Of a stretch of DNA of 64,000 nucleotides, positions 45,447 to 57,329 are shown one piece after another. This DNA comes from Marchantia polymorpha subsp. ruderalis. Lineage: Eukaryota > Streptophyta > Marchantiopsida > Marchantiales > Marchantiaceae. Numbering within the stretch: position 1 is the first letter of the stretch; the number at the start of each line of letters is the position of its first letter. A model generated the notes under the pieces. The model did no database searches, was not told the DNA's origin, and saw only the letters and a program-made list of their open reading frames with translations. The DNA lies in NCBI GenBank assembly GCA_037833965.1, contig AP031358.1, positions 18,112,001 through 18,176,000 on the forward strand. The letters run 5' to 3'. A program made the position numbers and the translations under genes.

Positions 45447-47730
45447 TTCATAAGGTGAAAACACTCAGAAAGTTTCTACTGGAAAAAATGATTTCTACAT
45501 GACAAAAATTATGAATAAAGCAATCCAAAAGTCTTGATATATTTTTTTGAATTCCATATATCTAAACTTCAAAACAACGTAACTTTTTTCTTTATTCTAA
45601 ACGTGATCTCTCAGTGAAATTTTGGTTTATACATAGATTATCTTTCAATACACACTTAAACAAATTAAAAAAAATATTAATTTTCTCAGTATAAACTTGT
45701 TCGAGAGCAAACTTTTGGTACTTGTGAAAACCCATTAACTTCCAGCACTCATAACATTCTATCTACATACGATCTAGACTTGAAACAAAAACTGAAACAT
45801 ACATTAGCTTTTGCTTTACATGAATAAATTTTTTTGAGAATGCTTTACAAATTAATTTTTTTCCTTAAGATCACTTTTTTTTCAAACGAACGTGGTCTAG
45901 AAAAAGAGAGTATCTTCACTTATTAACTACTTCTGTCGACTCCATTAAATCCCGTAACCTTCAATGTCAAGTCATCTTGAAAAACAATGAAGTTTCAAAA
46001 CACACACACATTCTAAAGAAAGCGGAATTCCTTGAGTTTTTAACTTGCAAAACGCAAAGTTAAGACTTAGCAGAATGAACCGTTCACTCTTTATTACAAA
46101 GCATTTCAAAAAAAAACTTTCAAAAATAAAACATAGTATAAGTGTAATACAACACATAGTATAGCTTGGAAGTACGTAGTACATTCAACTCTAGTATAAC
46201 ATGTAGTACAAGTTTAAAATACATGTAGTACAATTTGGAACTACGTAGTACATTCAACTCTATCACAACACGTAGTACGAGTTTAAAGTACATGTAGTAC
46301 AATTTGGAACTACGTAGTACATTCAACTCTATCACAACACGTAGTACGAGTTTAAAGTACATGTAGTACAACTTGGAATTACGTAGTACACTCAATTCTA
46401 TTACAACACTTAGAACTAGTTTATAGAATCACTTAGAAGTACGTATTACACTCAACTCTAGTTACATTCAACACATATAGCACTCACACTATTTATGGTT
46501 TTTCTCCCTAACTTAAACTCACACAAAACACTAAACAAATTGTAATCTCAATAGTCAAATAAAGTCCACAACACCATGATAACATTTGGATCAAACTTGA
46601 GGATGGAAAGTCTTTGACACACCTCCTTCTCGTTCATCTCCACTTTGTCATGATTTTGTTTTACCCCGGATCTAGGATGCAACTTCATGGCAATATCAAC
46701 TTGAACTTGTACGTCATCATCAAAGAGTCATCTGATGATGTCTTTCAATCAAAATTTGACATATCCGTGTCAACTTCTGAAAAACTAATACTCTACTTGC
46801 TCTCAAATTTCCAATATTTGTCAGTTGGTTAATCTAAGTCGGTAGTGTAATTTTCTTCTCCTGTCAAAGTAATATTCATTAGAGGATTCTTTGTACTTAT
46901 GCGCAGATAATTCTTGTAACATCAATCAATGGTCCTCATCAACCCAAACCAAGGACGTTCCAAAAGCAAATTGTAACTAGCTTGTGAGCATCGACCTGAT
47001 CTCCATCATTGTAGAATTCACTTCGTCTCCACCTTTACTTAATATCACGTGGAATCTTGAATCCAACTTCACCTTTCCTTAACTTCACGTAAAATCTAGA
47101 ATACAACTTCTTGGTTCTCTCCACACAAAATATATCTTTCTCGTTGTACTTTTGTTTCAAGAAAATGACCTCACACATTAACTTTTTGTAGCTTTCATTG
47201 TAAAGAAAGTTTTCAATCATGTTTTTTTGTCAATGTGTCCTAGGTAGATGTTCTCCTCCAAGCCTTGAGTTACTTTGAATAATCTAACTTTCCAATTATC
47301 TTGTTTTCTCATTTTTTCATAAGGTGAAAACATTCAAAATTTCTCTACCAAGAACGCTCTTTCATGATGAAAACTATGAATAAGAAAATCTGAAAGTTTT
47401 GGTATCTTACCTTGAATTTGTAACTTCTGAATTTCAAAATAACATTTTGAAATTTATTTATACATGATCTTTCAATGGAATTTTTATTGAAATATAGCTT
47501 ATTTCCTAATATAAATTTTTAAAAAATTTTCAAATGATAATTTCAAATACAAAAAAATTAATTTGCTCTGTACAAATTTTTCCAGGGGTTATCTTTTGAT
47601 ACTTGTGAAAACCCCCTTAACTTTCAACACTCATAATTTTCTATATACATTTGATTTAGGCTTGAAACAAAAACCAAAACATACCTCTTTTTTCACTCTA
47701 AAATCAATATAAAATTTTGAAAATGCTTCC
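45447..47730 (+). repeat. Old direct duplication, copies at 45447-45860 and 47308-47730
   Basis: TTTCATAAGGTGAAAACA, then GTACTTGTGAAAACCC, CTTGAAACAAAAAC..AAACATAC and several shorter blocks occur in the same order in both copies, about 1.86 kb apart. The copies are well diverged and AT-rich. They could be leader or LTR debris of the gag-bearing retrotransposon. Confidence 0.55.
46143..46460. repeat. Tandem array, ~69-bp unit, about 4.5 copies
   Basis: ACGTAGTACATTCAACTC recurs at 46174, 46243 and 46312, with a variant at 46381. Each unit also contains CGTAGTACGAGTTTAAAGTA and CATGTAGTACAA, so short palindromic words (ACGTAGTAC/GTACATGTAGTAC) repeat regularly. The middle two units are almost identical and the outer ones diverged. 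The array is a minisatellite. It keeps an open frame on the minus strand, but I see no reason to call it a gene. Confidence 0.88.
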
Positions 47731-49892
47731 CAAAAAATTGTTTACGATCCCAAGAAAAAAAATTTCTCTCCAAAGGAATTGCTAAAGTGATCAAAACATC
47801 ACTTTTATATATTACACTACCAGATATATAAAAGTTACTTCACTTTCAAGCATGCACTGCATTTTTTCATTTCCAATGTTAATTCCGAGTGAACTCTCAT
47901 GGACATTTTCTCTTGGGATAGAATTGGAATTTGGAACATTTTTCCTTGTTTAGACTGAGATCCCGACAACGAAACAACAAATACAACTTACGAGATCATT
48001 GTCACTGAGAGTTACCTCATATGACTTTGCAGTAGCTCATCATGATTACAGCAAGCTAGGATTTCTACTCATACTCATGTCTCTTTCATACATTCTCTTA
48101 ATTCATCACTCACATACACACACATCAACACTCCAATATACTTAAAAACGTCACTTTTCCATTGATGAAACAAGTATCTACATATGAATACTTTAAACTT
48201 GCTTGAGAGTCTATTCCCTACCTTTTTCTATAACTACTTGAAAAGTTATCATAGTAATAAATGATAATTTTTATTTAACTTACTTCATAAAGATAAATCA
48301 TAGTAAGTTTGACTAGTTTTTAATATGTGGCAAAACGTCATTGGTCTCTTAAATCTTCTAGATGTTTTTTAATTTTTAGGTTGAGGTGGGGGCATGCCAT
48401 TTGTGACTTTTCAATTTCTAGAAACTCCAGTTGCCACTAAGTCAACATTAGACTTGGTCTAACCATTAAAATCTCCATTATTTAGTCAAGTCAATCAAAA
48501 TTAATTTTGTAGTCAAAGTCTCCCATACTAGAAATCTAGACTTTGATTGGAAAACAAAATAGTTGTGCTCATTCAAAACATTCTAGAATTTCATTACTTA
48601 TTTTGCCAACTATAGATTTCATAGCTTAACATAGTCATAACTAACTAGACTTAGTTATTCCTAAACTAATCATGATCAACTCCTAGGCTACTTTTAATAC
48701 TTCTTCACAAATACAAAACTGATATTACACAACCTTTGGAAAATGATAATACTTCCTTAATTGGTATAACCATAAGAACCAAAGACATCTAGACAAGAAG
48801 TAGATCAAAATGTCCGCGATATAGTTGAAAAGTCATGATATTATGTTGTGGGAAATTGTAGCTCTAAGACTAGATGGCAAGAATAGATACAAGATTATCG
48901 AGTTGATCCGCGACGTATGCTTCATAAAAACCTGCACGTACTCCGCATCTCCCTTGAATGACTTCTAGTCTAAACAACCACCGACGATGAATTCAAAAGA
49001 ATACAAGATATTGGCATCGGGTTTGTACTTGCCATTCGTGAGCGCTTTCCGACACCTTGAGGCTTGATGACACACATCTCGTGGACTAAAATAACCAAAA
49101 TTTTTAACTTTGAAAGTCACTAAAATTGAGACGTCCTATATATCGTCATGACGGCCTTGAACGATGTGATCTAAAACCTCAATTGGATTTTGGAGAATAG
49201 TACAGTCCTCACGCTTTGAACCATTGATTGTAGTGCGTCAAATTTTCTCTACAATCTAGGATCAATTGCAGCTCATCAAGAGTATTGATGCTTCCAAAAG
49301 TAGCCTTAACTCAGAAGTCTCAATGAGAAGCAATTACACCATGGAAGTTTGATTGCTTGATACCTTAAGAGAGATTTCACTCCGAGACTTTAAGTTGCAA
49401 TTGCTTAGAGGAGAAATAAGGCAGCCAAATGCTTTTGTTCACTTATTGTTAAAGCCATCATCCAAAGAAAACTATTGCTTCTAGCCACGTAGGTCTCTTA
49501 ACAATCTAAAAAATAAAAGACAAGCACATCGAGTTTCAAAATCTTTTGTAGTTTAGACCACCCTAAACTTTTAAAGCTGTTTGTTTGTAGACAACTGTCA
49601 GTTTCAAATCTTCCAAAGAATTATTATAACTGAATCAATCTCAAAATTTTATCATTAGATTCATCCGAACAATTTCAATGTCATAAACTTCTGTCACAAA
49701 CTTTGAAAGAAACTATAAAACTCTTGTCAATCGCCAAAAAACCATCACTCATCAAAATAAAAATAAAAATTGTCACTGTAAAACTTCTGTCACCGTAAGA
49801 AAACCGTGAGCATCATAATATCTGTCCGCTTGTTTCAGAAAACCACCTGTAAATTTCACAAACTCCGAATCAAAACCAACTCTAATACCAAT
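47731..49892. other. AT-rich stretch without recognised gene
   Basis: No open frame or motif that I can support. Composition and scattered retroelement-like words suggest decayed LTR-retrotransposon leader sequence related to the gag remnant to its left. Confidence 0.35.
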
Positions 49893-50131
49893 TGTTACAG
49901 GTAAACAAAAAACCGTAATACACAAGCATGAGTAGGCATGACATCAATGTAACGTGGTTGACCCCTTTGAAGGTACTACGTCCACAACAAGAAGCTCATG
50001 CGTGAGAGTTACACTGAAAGTGTTTTGGTAATACACAAATCCTGGGACATAAATACTTCAGCACATGCGATCCTTTTAGCTATTTTTAGCTAGTTGTTAA
50101 GGTTACTACTTGATCGGAGTTAACCTCAACA
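49893..50131 (-). repeat. Candidate 5' LTR of the gag-bearing element
   Basis: On the plus strand the 239 bp run TGTTACAGG...CCTCAACA, a TG...CA pair with short inverse ends. The minus strand immediately inside reads ATTGGTATTAGAGTTGG, close to the tRNA-Met primer site of plant LTR elements. Orientation agrees with the gag remnant. No second LTR was found in the window, so this stays tentative. Confidence 0.4.
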
Positions 50132-52073
50132 AAAACTGTTATAAAATAAAATTATTAAGATTTGAAATAAAAACAAGATTATTAATTTGTGTCATGATGT
50201 AAAAATCTTGTGATTTTCATTAAAAAATTTGAAATTATAAGTTAAAAATAATATGGCTATCTCATTTATTTTTTTGATAATCTATATTGACATGCATGAA
50301 AATCATTTATAATTTTTTAGTAATGTTTGTACATCAATACCGACATACATCATATGATCTAATAATCAATGTTATTGAATAACTTATATGTGAGTTTTCA
50401 CATATATGACATAAATGTATCCTTTATATTTGAAAATATATAAAAATGGATCTCAATAAAAAACATTTGTACAACAATTCTAGATCATGTTACTTCAATA
50501 ATACAAAATTTTAAATCACAATGACAAAAGCATGATGAAATCATCAGAGATTATATAATTATATCCTTTCTAAGATTAAAGTGTTTTAAAACTCTCTTTA
50601 TTGATTTCGAAATTGAATGTGATATCATAAGAGTTTTGTAGATGATCATTGTAATGTAATTGATTAGGTTCAATTGTAATGAATGATTTAAAATATGAAG
50701 ATTTATGTTAGGTTCATAGTGATCTTGATGTTGATTTTTAAGTAGATTGTAAAAGATAGTTACACTGAATCATATTTATGAATATCCAACAACCTTAGTA
50801 TATATTCTATTATATTTTCACTGTTTATTTGAAATCAGATATAATGCTTAAGATCTAAATACACATGATGTTTCAAACTACCTAAACTGAAGTGAATAAC
50901 ATTGAAAACTAGGATTTTTTCTCTTATACAATTTTTTTGTTGTTAATGTGTATCATAGATAGATTACATGTTGTTTCATGTGAGGTGTAATAAAATTGAA
51001 AACATATTTGGAAATCTAATCATTTTGGGGGAAAAAAAGTAATAAATCTTTTATGTTGTAATACCTATTGTAATACTTACTTTTATTGTATACCTATAAA
51101 TATCTCAAATTTATAACCACTCCACATTGAAAACCTCATGCATTGTTTAACACAAGTGTCTATACAATTATCTCGGCCATCAAGAATCTAGACAAATGTG
51201 AGTTTTGATCATGACAACAGAAAAACATTAAAAATGATAAAATTAGAGAACATCATAGTTCATTACTCCGCGTGTGTCTCACTGTTCAAGCAATATCACT
51301 GATTAGTATAAAAATTCTGGGGCTGTTGCGCGCGCATATATATAATTTTTTTTTTAAAGTGTAGATTGATGTTATATTACTTGTTTGGATTACATGTGCA
51401 CCAACTGACTTCTATTCTCGCATCTTTTCTTCAGAATCTTATGACTCAAAAAATTTAAATTTAAATTTCTACTCATAATTTCACATCTTTTCTTCAGAAA
51501 TTTATGCATCAAAAAATTAAATTAAAATCTTGAAAATTTGATAGTTCAAAGAAACAGGTGCTGATTTATAAAATAGGAAATATGTTTTGATACGCTTCGA
51601 AAACTCATAGAAAAGCGCGAACGTGAGAGAAATATAGGTGGAACTACAGAGTGACCACGGGCGAGGTTCAACAGAGGACGTGGTTGACCTCTTTCCCGCC
51701 TCTTTCTCGTACGAATCGCTCCCACTGCTCGCAAGTTTGAACATTGCTCCTCGCAACCCGTTCGTTCGGCGATCGCGGCTCGGGGTCTGGCGCAGGGAAT
51801 TCGCGAAGCTCAGCCGAATTCGAGACCGAGGAATCGAAGGCTCAAGGCCGCAGAGACAGGAACGAGTCGGCAGCGAGGTGCGCTTGCGATGCGCTTCGTA
51901 ATTTCGTCGTGGTGTTTGAAGGTCCGAATCGTGCGTTCCAGTTGAAGAACTTAGATCGAGGATGAATACCATCTCGGCAGGCGGTTGCTGATTGCTGATT
52001 TCTAGGGACGTCGAAAGAGTGATGTCACTGTCCCTATAGTGCTCTTTCATGTGATCCTGCGTTTGGTGTCACG
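50132..52073. other. AT-rich spacer, then GC-richer 5' region of the next gene
   Basis: Up to about 51.5 kb the DNA is extremely AT-rich with no gene visible. From about 51.6 kb it becomes GC-richer and is probably the promoter and leader of the gene starting at 52074. Open frames on both strands there look like chance frames. Confidence 0.45.
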
Positions 52074-53431
52074 ATGAGTATCGCCTCAGTCGACGGTAAC
52101 CTGCCATTATCTCTCACCTTCAAGTTGCTTTTGCGATGTTTGCTGTAATGAAGTTGCCTCTCTGATGGGTCTAGCTCTTGCTCCCCGATTTTCGAAGTCA
52201 TTGATACGGAGCGGAATTTGGACTGACGGTGGTGTGGACTTGTGTGGGAGTGAGCAGATTGGGAGATTGTTGATGATGATGGATTTATATTCAAGCGTCG
52301 GAAGAAGTTGCAAACGGGTCCCTGTGAGGATGATCCTGACACAGCAGAAGAACGCAGACAGTGGGCAGAATCTCAGCAGCGTTTCAAGGAAGAACTCGCT
52401 CGTAGAAAGAAGGTTGCAATGCTGGAATCTAAGAAATTGAAGTAAGTGATTAGACTTGACTCTTGTCCATCCGGTAGTCTGCAACCTTTTGTATATCCCT
52501 TCCCTTTTTAAAACGCGTAGCTGGACCCGTCTTGAATCATGTGCCTGCAAATCAGGTGATCTGCAAATTAGGACATGGCTTGGTCCCCAATATCCTTATG
52601 CTTTAAGTTTCATAGTGCACCTTAGATGTTATGTGCGCACACAGTGATAAGTTTTAGAGATTGCAGTGAAGCAGGACCATTTTTCTGAAGCAGTTTGAAT
52701 TTTTGTGGACAGGTTCATGGCTGAGATAGAAGATTGGCAGAGATTGCTCAACACAGAGGCAATCGAAATCCGGCCAGCCGATCCAGTCATCGCCAAGTTA
52801 CCTGAAACGTCGGATCATGAGCTTCAGGAAGCCGTAGACGATAGTATCGTGAAACTGCAAGTGCAGGTGTGAGCTTTGCTTCCATTGAAATCCAAAACTC
52901 CATGGTTTGAACTTCAAAGTGTTGATCAAAAGATGCCAGCTACTAAAGTGTGTCAGGATTTCCAGTCTTGAAGTGGAGTTACTGTTTGTCAATAAAGCAA
53001 CACTTGGTATGCACCAAGTGTTCTTTTTAACACGCAGTCACTTGGGAATCGTTGTCATGCCACCCTCGACCCCTAATTGTTACTATCGCGATGTACAGGT
53101 CGAGACGTATGAAGAGTTAAATGAACGCCTGAAGAAGCTTCGAGAGAAAGGAGAGCACATGTGCAGTATGTTGGAGAAAACGATCAAGACTAAGACCAAG
53201 GGCTTGATTGACGAAGTGACCTTGTTGCAGAATAGTCCTCGGTTTTTGATAGGTGGTCTGACATCCTCCCTACCTGCTCCGCTGGGTATCAAAGCTTTAG
53301 CCGTATCGACTGAGGTAGGGCGATTGCTGGCTCAGTCACCAGTGTAAACAACATTCCCCTTCTTGCAGAAACATGGGATCCTGGTGGCAGTAACGATTAT
53401 CTGTGGGGCTTTTCGGAGGTGTCTTCGTTGA
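52074..53431 (+). CDS. Uncharacterised coiled-coil protein with C-terminal hydrophobic segment, 5 exons
   Basis: Proposed exons: 52074-52095, 52258-52441, 52713-52866, 53099-53314 and 53369-53431. All are GT-AG and frame-consistent, giving 212 residues. The first coding exon is only 22 bases and joins to give MSIASVDDWEIVDDDGF followed by IFKRRKK. This acidic-then-basic DWEI..DDGF.(F/Y)KR(R/K) N-terminus resembles small plant proteins I have seen but cannot name. Next come two charged helical stretches (EERRQWAESQQRFKEELARR and ETYEELNERLKKLREKG). The C-terminus, HGILVAVTIICGAFRRC, could be a tail anchor or a buried helix. The frame and the paired splice sites make the gene convincing; the function is unknown. 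Confidence 0.72.
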
Positions 53432-53761
53432 GGATCGATTTCTACTTAAGACTCACTATTACTTCCATCGCATGTACTGTAGACTCGTCCTTCAGTCTAA
53501 ACCATTCATCCTGTTGACATTAGCAAGTAAATATTACACAAACTCTATGACCTATGTTGAAGCTCTATAAAACGGAGCATTTACTCTTTCCTCTGTTGAT
53601 CTCCCATGTTATGATCCTTCAGACAGATCTCATTGCTGTCATTGCTAATGTTAACGCAGTATAACGGGAGTTGCGTTCCTGTTGTGTACAATTACTACAG
53701 AATGAATGGATGTGATAACTGTTCCTATCAGTGAGTAGAACTTAAATCTCTTCTCTCAGTT

Positions 53762-54617
53762 CTAACCTTCCAGCGGAAATTCGGCAATCCGTTTCCAGGT
53801 CGTCAGCATTTTGTCGTTTGTATCAGTTTCATATAGACAGAGCTTGTTCACCACAAATTCAGAATTCTTGTAAAACTGACTGTACTTCTCAGCGACAGCT
53901 TTAGCTGAATTCAAATCCTCATCACTTAAATCCCCGTAGATCAGACTCAGGTGAGGCATGTACTCTGTACACCAACAGAAAGAAAATCGCCAATTGATCA
54001 GATTAAACGACTACCAATCAAAACTGACACGCATCCTCGGTTCTCGCAACGACACCAGAGCAGACAAAATGTAGCAGAGAGCGCTCACCTTTGGCAGGCG
54101 CTTGACCAAAAACACTCTGTGCCTTGGCGTTGGCCTCCATTACCTACATCGAGATGACCTCGTAAGCGTAAAATATGTCAACAGCGCTGAAAGAGAAAGC
54201 TGAGGTGTACATTGCAATGAGTCTCCATGTATGAACGTGGTCAGTTTTAATTGATGCCTACTATGTCGACGGACAAGAATCGTTCAATTTCAATCAATAA
54301 AGGCGAAAATTGTGATGGATGCTTGGGATTCTCAAGTGGACCTGCGGTGTAGGATCCGCAGTCAGATAGATGCACTGATAGTAGAAGCTGCCGCGATCCA
54401 CGCCCGTGAGTCTGTACGAGATGGGAGGCAGCGAGCGGCAGAGACTCTGCAGCTTAGCGATGGCATCTTCCCGAGCCAAGGCAATGCCTCCCAGAACAGT
54501 CACGTGAGCTTCGAACTTCGGGCCTCCGTAGTCTCGCAGTAAATGGCTCGCCGCTTCCTCCAGGCCCGGATGATCGGCAGGTGCGAGAGCCCACACGGAG
54601 TACGATCGCTCCGCCAT
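53762..54617 (-). CDS. CPD: Cyclic phosphodiesterase (2H phosphoesterase), 3 exons
   Basis: Exons on the minus strand: 54617-54342, 54143-54089 and 53964-53762, giving 177 residues against about 181 for Arabidopsis CPDase. The enzyme hydrolyses ADP-ribose 1'',2''-cyclic phosphate, a by-product of tRNA splicing, to the 1''-phosphate (family knowledge). The two catalytic HxT/S motifs are both present: HVTVLGG near residue 39 and HLSLIYG in exon 3, preceded by the conserved YMP. YSVWALAP at the N-terminus and SFYYQCIYL also match the family. Exon joins read TPQ-VMEANAKAQSVFG and AK-EYMPHLSL. I chose the ATG at 54617 because conserved sequence begins five codons later; the frame stays open upstream with another ATG at 54752. 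Confidence 0.92.
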
Positions 54618-54885
54618 GCGTACACCCTTCCCTCCGCTTCGAGCTCGCCACACCTCGATCCTCCACCAGCCGGCCCAAGTGGCATACAATCCTTCCCCCC
54701 TCGTTTCCACCACATTCAATGTCGACTTTCGATTCCCGTCACGAATGTTCATGCATTGTGACACATGTACGATGAAGTCACGAGTGTTAAGATCTTAGTT
54801 ACGTGGTTTCAATTAATCCAATTCGATTTATTTCATAATTAAGCAAACAAATGGGCTGTTATACTGATTACTGAGGTATAGAGTT

Positions 54886-54897
54886 AGATTAGGGTTT
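54886..54897 (-). promoter_or_regulatory. Telo-box-like motif upstream of the phosphodiesterase gene
   Basis: ATTAGGGTTT on the plus strand, AAACCCTAAT on the minus, about 270 bases upstream of the start codon. Telo-boxes (AAACCCTAA) occur in promoters of plant growth and translation genes (family knowledge). A single copy is weak evidence. Confidence 0.35.
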
Positions 54898-55762
54898 GAG
54901 CGCAGGTGTACTTACAGCTATCACCGTCGTCGGTTGTACTACAAAGCATGTGAGTGCCTCTAGCATCATTCTACGTTCGGTGCTCGTTCCATCACTTTCC
55001 TATGTGCGTCTGCGTTGTCGTCTCAGGTTTTCATACACGCTATGTAGTTCTTTCTATTGTAAGGTGACACCACTTTGACATGCAAGTCTAGAATGTAATA
55101 TCTTGCTCGGACACAGATCATATATTTTTATGATTTTTGGTGAAATAATGCAACAATAAGCGTAAATCTAGGTTGCACTCTCGGCTTTGTAAATGGAGTA
55201 TATGGTTCTCATCTCCTCGCAAGTCAAGATCCAATACAATATATTGCCGGTTACAATATAATGTATAAACGACACTATAGGACACGTCATAATTTTTAAG
55301 TTACAAATCTAGTTGACATGGAATCTTCATCATGGTTTTATCCGATTGTAAGGTTGTTAAAACGGGATTAAGATCTTCAGCTCATTGCCAACTTACAACC
55401 TGGTCATATCTGAGCTAGAATTTTATTCAGTAGATTTCTAATTTGTATCCTGGATTTATAACAGGAGTTTATCTTGATTCTCTTGTTACAACATGCAAGA
55501 AGGGAAATTTAATAAGGCAATAGAGTATAATTAAATGAAGATGCAATTTGTAGCTTCCAATCTAAAATGAGCTAAAATCCTAGTATCTACATCTCAAATA
55601 ACATGATATAGACATCTTGATTTATGGAAATAATAAAGTAAGTGTAACATGATATACACATTTTGAATTATGGAAATAAAAAACTAAAATAAAATACATC
55701 ACAGACATGACATATTTCATTTTTTTAATGACACGTACGTGTCATACAATAGCCGTGAGTAT

Positions 55763-55915
55763 AACTTTTTAGTAGAGAGTTTCTAGTAGAGTCCCAGTAG
55801 TAAATATAAAGTGTTTCATGACATTGTCCGGAGCTGCAACTTTTTAACTTTAGAGTTTCTAGTAGCGTCCTAGTATTAAATATAAACAGTTTCATGACAT
55901 TGTACCTTCGTTTTG
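55763..55915. repeat. Two tandem ~75-bp units
   Basis: AACTTTTTA...AGAGTTTCTAGTAG followed by TAAATATAAA and GTTTCATGACATTGT appears at 55763 and 55838. It is AT-rich and moderately diverged. Confidence 0.75.
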
Positions 55916-57329
55916 TCAACACCAGTTGTATCAATATCAGTATTGCTTCTAATTTTTTTGCTTGAAGTCCTATTGTGAATCTTGTGTGAATTGCCGTCAA
56001 GAATAGATTGACGGGAGTACCAGTCTTCATCCCAAAATTTTGAGGTCTTCACTTCCCTGCAATTATTGTGTAATTTATGCTATCACTATGAAGAAAAACT
56101 AGTAAAATCTGTTGATGATACTTTTATGTTTTCATCAATAGAATCAATCTATGAAATCCCTGAAACTTGCAATGTATTTCAACGTCTCTGTATGGTTGCC
56201 TACGGATGCGGCACGAGCTGCACAAACCACCACCAGTTTCAGAGCATGCTGGTTTCCTCCTTCCGATTCACTCTTCACATTCTGTTCTTCACGCCCAGCA
56301 CTCTCGAACCTCTCGGAAGCCCTTCAGGAATCATGGGCTAGGTGACATCATAAAGCTCTGACTTGAAAACTCAACTTGCTCTGTATTCTGGAGTGACAAA
56401 TGGAAGAAAAAAATCTCTTGCAACTGAAGTTCAAATACACGCATTGAAAGGATTTAATCTTTCCATAAGGTACAAGAAACGACTGTAAGGCGTCTGCTAC
56501 ATTATTCTTGCGGAAGAGTATCACAAGGTATGGCCAATATGGCCTGGTTTTGCAGCTTCAAATAAATCCGTGTAAGCACACCGATACAAGTCAGCACACA
56601 TTTGGTTGACGACACACGGGCAGAGCTGGATGTTACACGCGTAGAGAAGATTAAAGATTAACGGCCGGACTTTACGTGTATGAAGCTTTTGTGATATTAA
56701 AGTGGAGAGACTCTTGGGTGCGGGAAATGTCAGAAGAAGACTTGGTCGTGTAAAGATATATTTTACTGCATCCAGGCAGTGTGCCATATTTTTATTTTCC
56801 CTCAGAATGTTAGATACAATTGGCGGTTCTATCAATTTGTTTGGGACAAATCTCTGATATCACGAGTATATCTTTAAGCGAAGCTCCATCATAACACTGC
56901 AACAGAGATTTCCCGTCGCTGACCTTGTTTGGCTCTCGCATGTCACTAATTTACATCATCTTTATGTAGCGGGAAAATACTCGTCACTTGTATCTATACG
57001 TTTGACAGCTCTGATATGATTTCATCTTCCTTAACTCCACTCTCGTATGTCTTAAGCATGCATCCATAATATATCCCGGGGACCTAAGACGAGTACATGT
57101 ATACAGCTCCAGCATATCGGACTTCATTCCTCCAGGACAGTTGCTCATATTCTTGTCCTCTATAAACTATTAGGAAAACTATACAGAGAAACATTTTGGA
57201 GAACATACAGAATACTTAATAGAGGCCCTTACATGAGTTTATGACGCTTTCCGTCAGAGGGAGAATTACAAGTGTTGCAAAGGTCCACTGAATACGCTAA
57301 GCTCCCGCTCCCGTTGCCAACGCCTGATA

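Larger units (their letters stand above)
54618..57329. other. Spacer between the phosphodiesterase and hydrolase genes
   Basis: No gene recognised. The first 300 bases are the likely promoter of the phosphodiesterase. The rest is AT-rich with local duplications (55.6-55.9 kb). Small open frames at 56.07-56.35 and 56.52-56.84 kb match nothing I know. Confidence 0.4.

Noticed and set aside
46143-46460. CRISPR-like regular array
   Set aside because: The whole unit repeats, with no unique spacers, and the DNA is plant nuclear. It is a minisatellite.
56066-56345. Three overlapping short plus-strand frames near 56.1-56.3 kb
   Set aside because: All frames are equally open over a short GC-richer patch. 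There is no motif, splice structure or codon signal.
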